DNA from: Modestobacter altitudinis
GTDB lineage: Bacteria; Actinomycetota; Actinomycetes; Mycobacteriales; Geodermatophilaceae
NCBI RefSeq assembly: GCF_005930475.1
Contig: NZ_SJEW01000041.1
Coordinates: forward strand, 1-43,044
Direction: 5' to 3'
Length of the DNA stretch: 43,044 bases
Made by a program: the position numbers and the translations under genes. The notes under the pieces were generated by a model, which saw only the letters and a program-made list of their open reading frames with translations, did no database searches and was not told the DNA's origin. This document shows, in pieces, positions 39,879-43,044 of this stretch. How positions within the stretch are numbered: position 1 is the first letter of the stretch; every line of letters begins with the position of its first letter.

Positions 39879-41657
39879 TCAGCCCGTCCGCCGGCGCGCC
39901 GGCCGTCGTCCGGTGAGCCGCCGTCCCTCGAGGAAGGTGAGCAGGTCGGCGGCCGGCATCGGCCGGGCGATGTGGTGCCCCTGGGCGAAGGTGCAGCCGA
40001 GCTCCCGGACCAGGGTCAGCTGGTCGGCGGTCTCCACCCCCTCGGCCAGGCTGCGCATCCCGCAGGCGGTGGCCAGGCCGACGACCGCGGCGATCGCCGC
40101 AGCGGACTCGCTGCGCCGCGTCTCGGTGCCGGCGACCAGGCTGCGGTCGAGCTTGAGGATCCCGGCGGGGATGGAGACGAGCTGGCTGAGCGAGGAGAAG
40201 CCGCTGCCGAAGTCGTCGATGGAGACCTCGACCCCGGAGACCCGCAGCCGGGCGAACTGCGCCGCGGCCCGCACCGGGTCCTCTGCCACGCTGGTCTCGG
40301 TGAGCTCGAGGACCAGCCGCTCGGGCGCGAGACCGCTGGCGTCCAGGGCGTCGTGCACGTCGGCGACCAGGGTGCCGGTGCCGAAGTGGGCGGCGCTGAT
40401 GTTGACCGCGGTCACCATCGGGACGCCGTCCCGCTCCCAGGCGGCGGTCTGCCGGGTGGCCTCCTGCAGCACCCACCGGGTGAGCGGGACGACGAGACCG
40501 TTCTGCTCGGCGATGGGGATGAAGTCACCCGGCATGAGCAGCCCCCGCTCGGGGTGCTGCCAGCGGACCAGTGCCTCGACGCCGGAGACCTCGCCGGTGA
40601 GCAGGTGCTGGATCGGCTGGTAGTGCAGCACCAGCTGCCCGGAGTCGATGGCCTCGTGCAGCTCGCCGGCGACGAGCACCTTCTGCTCGACGGCCCAGCG
40701 CAGGTCGGGGTGGAACACCCGGACGCGGTTGCGCCCAGCACCCTTGGCCGCGTACATGGCCAGGTCGGCGTCCCGGACCAGGTCGGTCGAGCGGGTCTCG
40801 TCGTCGTCGGCGGCCGCGGTGGCGACGCCGATGCTGACCGTCAGCTGGGTGCGGCGGTCGCCGAGGACGAAGGGCTCGTCGAAGGTCCGCTGGAAGCGCT
40901 CGGCCAGCCGGAGGGCGCCGCCGACGTCGCAGTTGCGGCACAGCACGACGAACTCGTCGCCGCCCAGCCGGCCGACGGTGTCCTCGGCCCGGGTGCAGCT
41001 GCTCAGCCGGGACGCCAGCTCCCGCAGCAGGGCGTCCCCGACGTCGTGGCCGAGGGTGTCGTTGACGTCCTTGAAGCCGTCGGCGTCCAGGAAGAGCACG
41101 CTCATCGCCCCGCGGTCGCGGCGGCGCAGCTCGGCGTCGATCAGCTCGTGCAGGTGCACCCGGTTGGGCAGGTCGGTGAGGTGGTCGTGCCGGGCCTGCC
41201 AGGCGGAGGCCTGCTCGGCCTCGACCCGGGAGGTCACGTCGGTGTGGGTGACGACGACCCGGCCCGACCGGTCGGCGCGGGAGGCCTGCAGGTGGAACCA
41301 GCGCAGCCCGAGCGCGGTGGTCAGCGCGTAGTCGACCGACACCGCCTCCCGCCTCCCCTCGGCGAGCTCCCGCAGCGCGGCGATGCGCTCGTGGTTGGCC
41401 GCCCCGGCGGAGAGGCTGAGGATCACGGAGTAGTAGTTGGCGCCGACGCCGACGCGGAGCCGGTCGTCGCCGAGCAGGTCGGCCGCGGCGGCCCAGGCCG
41501 AGTTGACCAGCAGCATCGTGCCGTCGGCATCGATCAGCACCGTGGGCGAGGGCAGGGCGTCGAGCACCCCGGCGACGAGGTCGGCGTTCTCCCGGTCGCC
41601 GCCGTCCCGGTGGCTGACGTCGAGCGGGAGCTGGGGGCCCGCCACCGTTCGCGACAC
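39879..41657 (-). CDS. PAS-GGDEF-EAL cyclic-di-GMP signalling protein
   Basis: A 592-residue cytoplasmic protein. A PAS sensor domain runs over residues about 25-140 (SPTVLIDADGTMLLVNSAWA to VVVTHTDVTSR). The GGDEF domain (about 155-315) has intact GGDEF at 232-236 and an inhibitory RxxD site RAED at 223-226. The EAL domain (about 325-575) has GVEALVRW, VNISAAHF, LELTETSV, IDDFGSGFSSL, LKLDRSL and LAEGVETADQL. Both catalytic halves therefore look active; which one dominates cannot be told. The GTG is preceded by GGGGGAG at good spacing. It is closely similar to the truncated gene at the left end of the window. Confidence 0.95.
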   Translation of the reverse strand: MSRTVAGPQLPLDVSHRDGGDRENADLVAGVLDALPSPTVLIDADGTMLLVNSAWAAAADLLGDDRLRVGVGANYYSVILSLSAGAANHERIAALRELAEGRREAVSVDYALTTALGLRWFHLQASRADRSGRVVVTHTDVTSRVEAEQASAWQARHDHLTDLPNRVHLHELIDAELRRRDRGAMSVLFLDADGFKDVNDTLGHDVGDALLRELASRLSSCTRAEDTVGRLGGDEFVVLCRNCDVGGALRLAERFQRTFDEPFVLGDRRTQLTVSIGVATAAADDDETRSTDLVRDADLAMYAAKGAGRNRVRVFHPDLRWAVEQKVLVAGELHEAIDSGQLVLHYQPIQHLLTGEVSGVEALVRWQHPERGLLMPGDFIPIAEQNGLVVPLTRWVLQEATRQTAAWERDGVPMVTAVNISAAHFGTGTLVADVHDALDASGLAPERLVLELTETSVAEDPVRAAAQFARLRVSGVEVSIDDFGSGFSSLSQLVSIPAGILKLDRSLVAGTETRRSESAAAIAAVVGLATACGMRSLAEGVETADQLTLVRELGCTFAQGHHIARPMPAADLLTFLEGRRLTGRRPARRRTG

Positions 41658-41854
41658 GCGTGCTCCCCCTCTCGACGCTGACCTCGGTGGCACCGACGGT
41701 GCCCCGTGACCATCGGCACCGGTCGCGCTCCTGACACGTCCGCCACGCCGGTGCGACCGGATCGGGTGGGACGTCACAGGCGCAGGCCCGGCCGCCCGCC
41801 GGGTCTGCTTCCCCAGCGTGTGAACGGGCCGGTACCGAGGGTAAGGCACCGCCC

Positions 41855-42091
41855 ATGAGCGAATCGACGACGATCGAGCTCGGTGGCGAGGAGTACCTGG
41901 TGCAGCGGGAGGGGGACGCGCTGCGGCTGGGCCGGCAGGTCGGTGGGGACACCGTCTGGCTGGACGACATCGAGGTCAGCGCGCTGCCCGGCCCCGCCCG
42001 CGAGGCGCTGGAGCGCGGCGAGCACTCCGACCAGACGCTGCAGACCAGCCTGCTCGGCGTGGTCCAGGCCGAGGTCGACCGCGGCGCCTGA
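41855..42091 (+). CDS. hypothetical small protein (78 aa)
   Basis: An acidic, soluble 78-residue protein starting SESTTIELGGEEYLVQREGDALRLG. It looks like a small beta-rich fold with a C-terminal helix (LQTSLLGVVQAEVDR). No family recognised. The ATG has a GAGGGTAAGG upstream. It is divergent from the PAS-GGDEF-EAL gene, with 197 bases between the starts in which I see no clear repeat or RNA. A weak hairpin (42154-42173) follows. Confidence 0.65.
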   Translation: MSESTTIELGGEEYLVQREGDALRLGRQVGGDTVWLDDIEVSALPGPAREALERGEHSDQTLQTSLLGVVQAEVDRGA

Positions 42092-42236
42092 GCTCGTGCG
42101 GGAGCTGGCCGCGCGTGGTCCGGGGCCGAGCCGGGCGCACTGATGGCACTGGCCTGACCCCGCTGCGGGTCAGCCGTCCAGGGGGCACCCTGGGTGCCGA
42201 GGGCCGACGACGTCCCTCATGCCGGGAGGCCGTGCG

Positions 42237-42470
42237 ATGAGCGTGCTCTACCGCTGCGACGAGTGTGCCGAGGTGGCCGAGCCGGCCTCCGCCGTGGGCT
42301 GGGTGGAGGTGCGCGAGCTGGCCGGCCGGCCGCTGCTGCCGCCCGAGCCCCACCACCTGTGCCGGGTCTGCTGGGCACGGACCACCGCCGCCGTGCACGC
42401 CAGCCGGGTGGAGGTGCTGGAGTTCCCGCAGCTCAGCGAGCACGCGCAGAACCGCGACACCGTGCAGTGA
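42237..42470 (+). CDS. small zinc-ribbon protein (77 aa)
   Basis: A 77-residue protein with two CxxC knuckles, Cys7/Cys10 (RCDEC) and Cys42/Cys45 (HHLCRVC), which should bind one zinc. No family recognised; a protein- or nucleic-acid-binding role is possible. The ATG follows GGGAGG at normal spacing. An ATG six codons earlier overlaps that site and is less likely. A 7-bp palindrome GGCACCC-T-GGGTGCC (42184-42198) lies in the leader. Confidence 0.7.
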   Translation: MSVLYRCDECAEVAEPASAVGWVEVRELAGRPLLPPEPHHLCRVCWARTTAAVHASRVEVLEFPQLSEHAQNRDTVQ

Positions 42471-42487
42471 GGTCGCCCGCCTGAGGG

Positions 42488-42751
42488 TCAGTCGTTGAAC
42501 GGCGTGAGGCCGCCGGCTGCCCAGGTCAGCACGATCATCGCGACGAAGACGGCGACGGTGCACGCGATCCCCGCCGCTGCGGTCAGCCAGGAGTACCTGC
42601 CGAACAGGCCGACCGGCCCGTCCGGCTCGGGGCCGGCCGCCGCAGGCCGGTCGACCGTCGCCGGGAGCGGCGGCTCGGACGGGCGCCGTGGGCGCGGGAC
42701 GACCGCCGTCCCGACGCGGTCGGTGTCTCGGGCAGAGGTGGGGGTGCTCAT
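42488..42751 (-). CDS. small single-helix membrane protein (87 aa)
   Basis: An 87-residue protein with a Pro/Arg-rich hydrophilic N-terminal half and one membrane helix near the C-terminus (WLTAAAGIACTVAVFVAMIV), then LTWAAGGLTPFND. It ends close to the zinc-ribbon gene (17 bases between convergent stops). ATG with GGGAGGCACGCG upstream. The C-terminal 40 residues closely match the partial gene at the window end, so the two are tandem paralogues. Function unknown. Confidence 0.7.
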   Translation of the reverse strand: MSTPTSARDTDRVGTAVVPRPRRPSEPPLPATVDRPAAAGPEPDGPVGLFGRYSWLTAAAGIACTVAVFVAMIVLTWAAGGLTPFND

Positions 42752-42863
42752 CGCGTGCCTCCCGCGGAGGACGGCCGGGCCAGGGCCTGTGCTCAGCTCT
42801 GGCGGGGACGCTACTCGCGGACGACGGCCGTGGCGGCGGTCCGGACACGGCTTCTCGGGTGGG

Positions 42864-43043
42864 TCAGCCGAAGAGGTTCCCGCCGCCGGCGACCCAGGTC
42901 AGCACCACCATCGCCACGAACAGCACGACGATGGAGACGACCACGACCACCGGGGTCATCCAGGCGTGCGACTGGAACAGCCCCACCTTCTCGCCGGCCT
43001 CGCCGCGGTCCTGCTCCGCTGCTGGGCCGGCGAGAAGGTGGGG
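42864..43043 (-). CDS. single-helix membrane protein paralogue, 5'-truncated
   Basis: C-terminal 59 codons of a gene running off the window. It shows EKVGLFQSHAWMT, a hydrophobic helix (VVVVVSIVVLFVAMVVLTW) and VAGGGNLFG before the stop. This matches VGLFGRYSWLT, VFVAMIVLTW and AAGG in the neighbouring gene. The first residues visible here (PHLLAGPAA) come from the right arm of a perfect inverted repeat at the window end and may be an assembly artefact. Confidence 0.65.
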   Translation of the reverse strand, partial: PHLLAGPAAEQDRGEAGEKVGLFQSHAWMTPVVVVVSIVVLFVAMVVLTWVAGGGNLFG

Positions 43044-43044
43044 C
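42980..43044. repeat. perfect 20-bp inverted repeat at the window end
   Basis: Bases 42980-42999 (GCCCCACCTTCTCGCCGGCC) are the exact reverse complement of 43025-43044, with a 25-base spacer. The right arm stops at the last base of the window. It lies inside coding sequence. Confidence 0.85.

Noticed and set aside
1-43044. CRISPR arrays, insertion sequences with transposase, prophage genes and tRNA genes
   Set aside because: No regularly spaced repeats, transposase or integrase motifs, or tRNA cloverleaf sequences other than the tmRNA acceptor end were found by reading.

Overview
The window is very GC-rich DNA with dense genes, many GTG starts, frequent 4-base GTGA stop/start overlaps and long GC hairpins as terminators. 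A coenzyme F420-type reductase, an SCO6745-family protein, an actinobacterial tmRNA tag and the prfB-ftsE-ftsX-smpB gene order all point to an actinomycete. The gene content and style suggest Geodermatophilaceae (Blastococcus, Modestobacter, Geodermatophilus), but that family call is inference. Both window ends cut through genes, so this looks like a contig or an internal slice.

Bases 1-3540: the C-terminal part of a GGDEF-EAL cyclic-di-GMP enzyme, a divergent yceI-like/marR pair, and a secreted glycerophosphodiester phosphodiesterase. Bases 3540-16250: acyl-CoA metabolism. It has two crotonase-fold proteins, a pair of acyl-CoA dehydrogenases, two AMP-forming acyl-CoA ligases, a patatin-like lipase, a thioesterase, and an MMPL (RND) exporter divergent from a MarR regulator with a clear palindromic operator between them. 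Bases 16300-21670: a TrkA-linked potassium channel, an APC permease, a GH63-type glucosylglycerate hydrolase-like enzyme and a MetE-like zinc methyltransferase. Bases 21670-26240: two exported or membrane proteins divergent from a histidine kinase, response regulator and F420-type reductase operon. Bases 26260-31560: tmRNA, CorA, an SCO6745-family protein, and a TetR/MFS efflux pair. Bases 31559-38512 (minus strand): GNAT, amidohydrolase, quinone oxidoreductase, smpB, ftsX, ftsE, prfB. The rest holds small membrane proteins, a lipoprotein, a complete PAS-GGDEF-EAL protein and a cluster of small unknown genes.

The most unusual signal is a pair of look-alike gene cassettes, at 8300-9329 and 34871-35655. 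Each carries one AbiEi-like/DUF559 (Vsr-like nuclease fold) gene. In each cassette a 55-56 base hairpin stands on both sides, and the two hairpins of a cassette resemble each other along their whole length without gaps. The right-hand hairpin supplies or abuts the stop codon. Both cassettes also share an identical 13-base motif exactly 38 bases before the GTG start. The second cassette sits in reverse orientation inside the conserved ftsX-smpB junction, and its nuclease core has been deleted in frame. This looks like an undescribed hairpin-bounded mobile or selfish gene family. That function is a hypothesis; the architecture itself is visible in the sequence.

Other items worth a look are a perfect 20-bp inverted repeat ending at the last base of the window (possible assembly fold-back), tandem paralogous one-helix membrane proteins at the right end, tandem palindromes before the TetR gene, and a likely leaderless, possibly bidirectional, prfB promoter.
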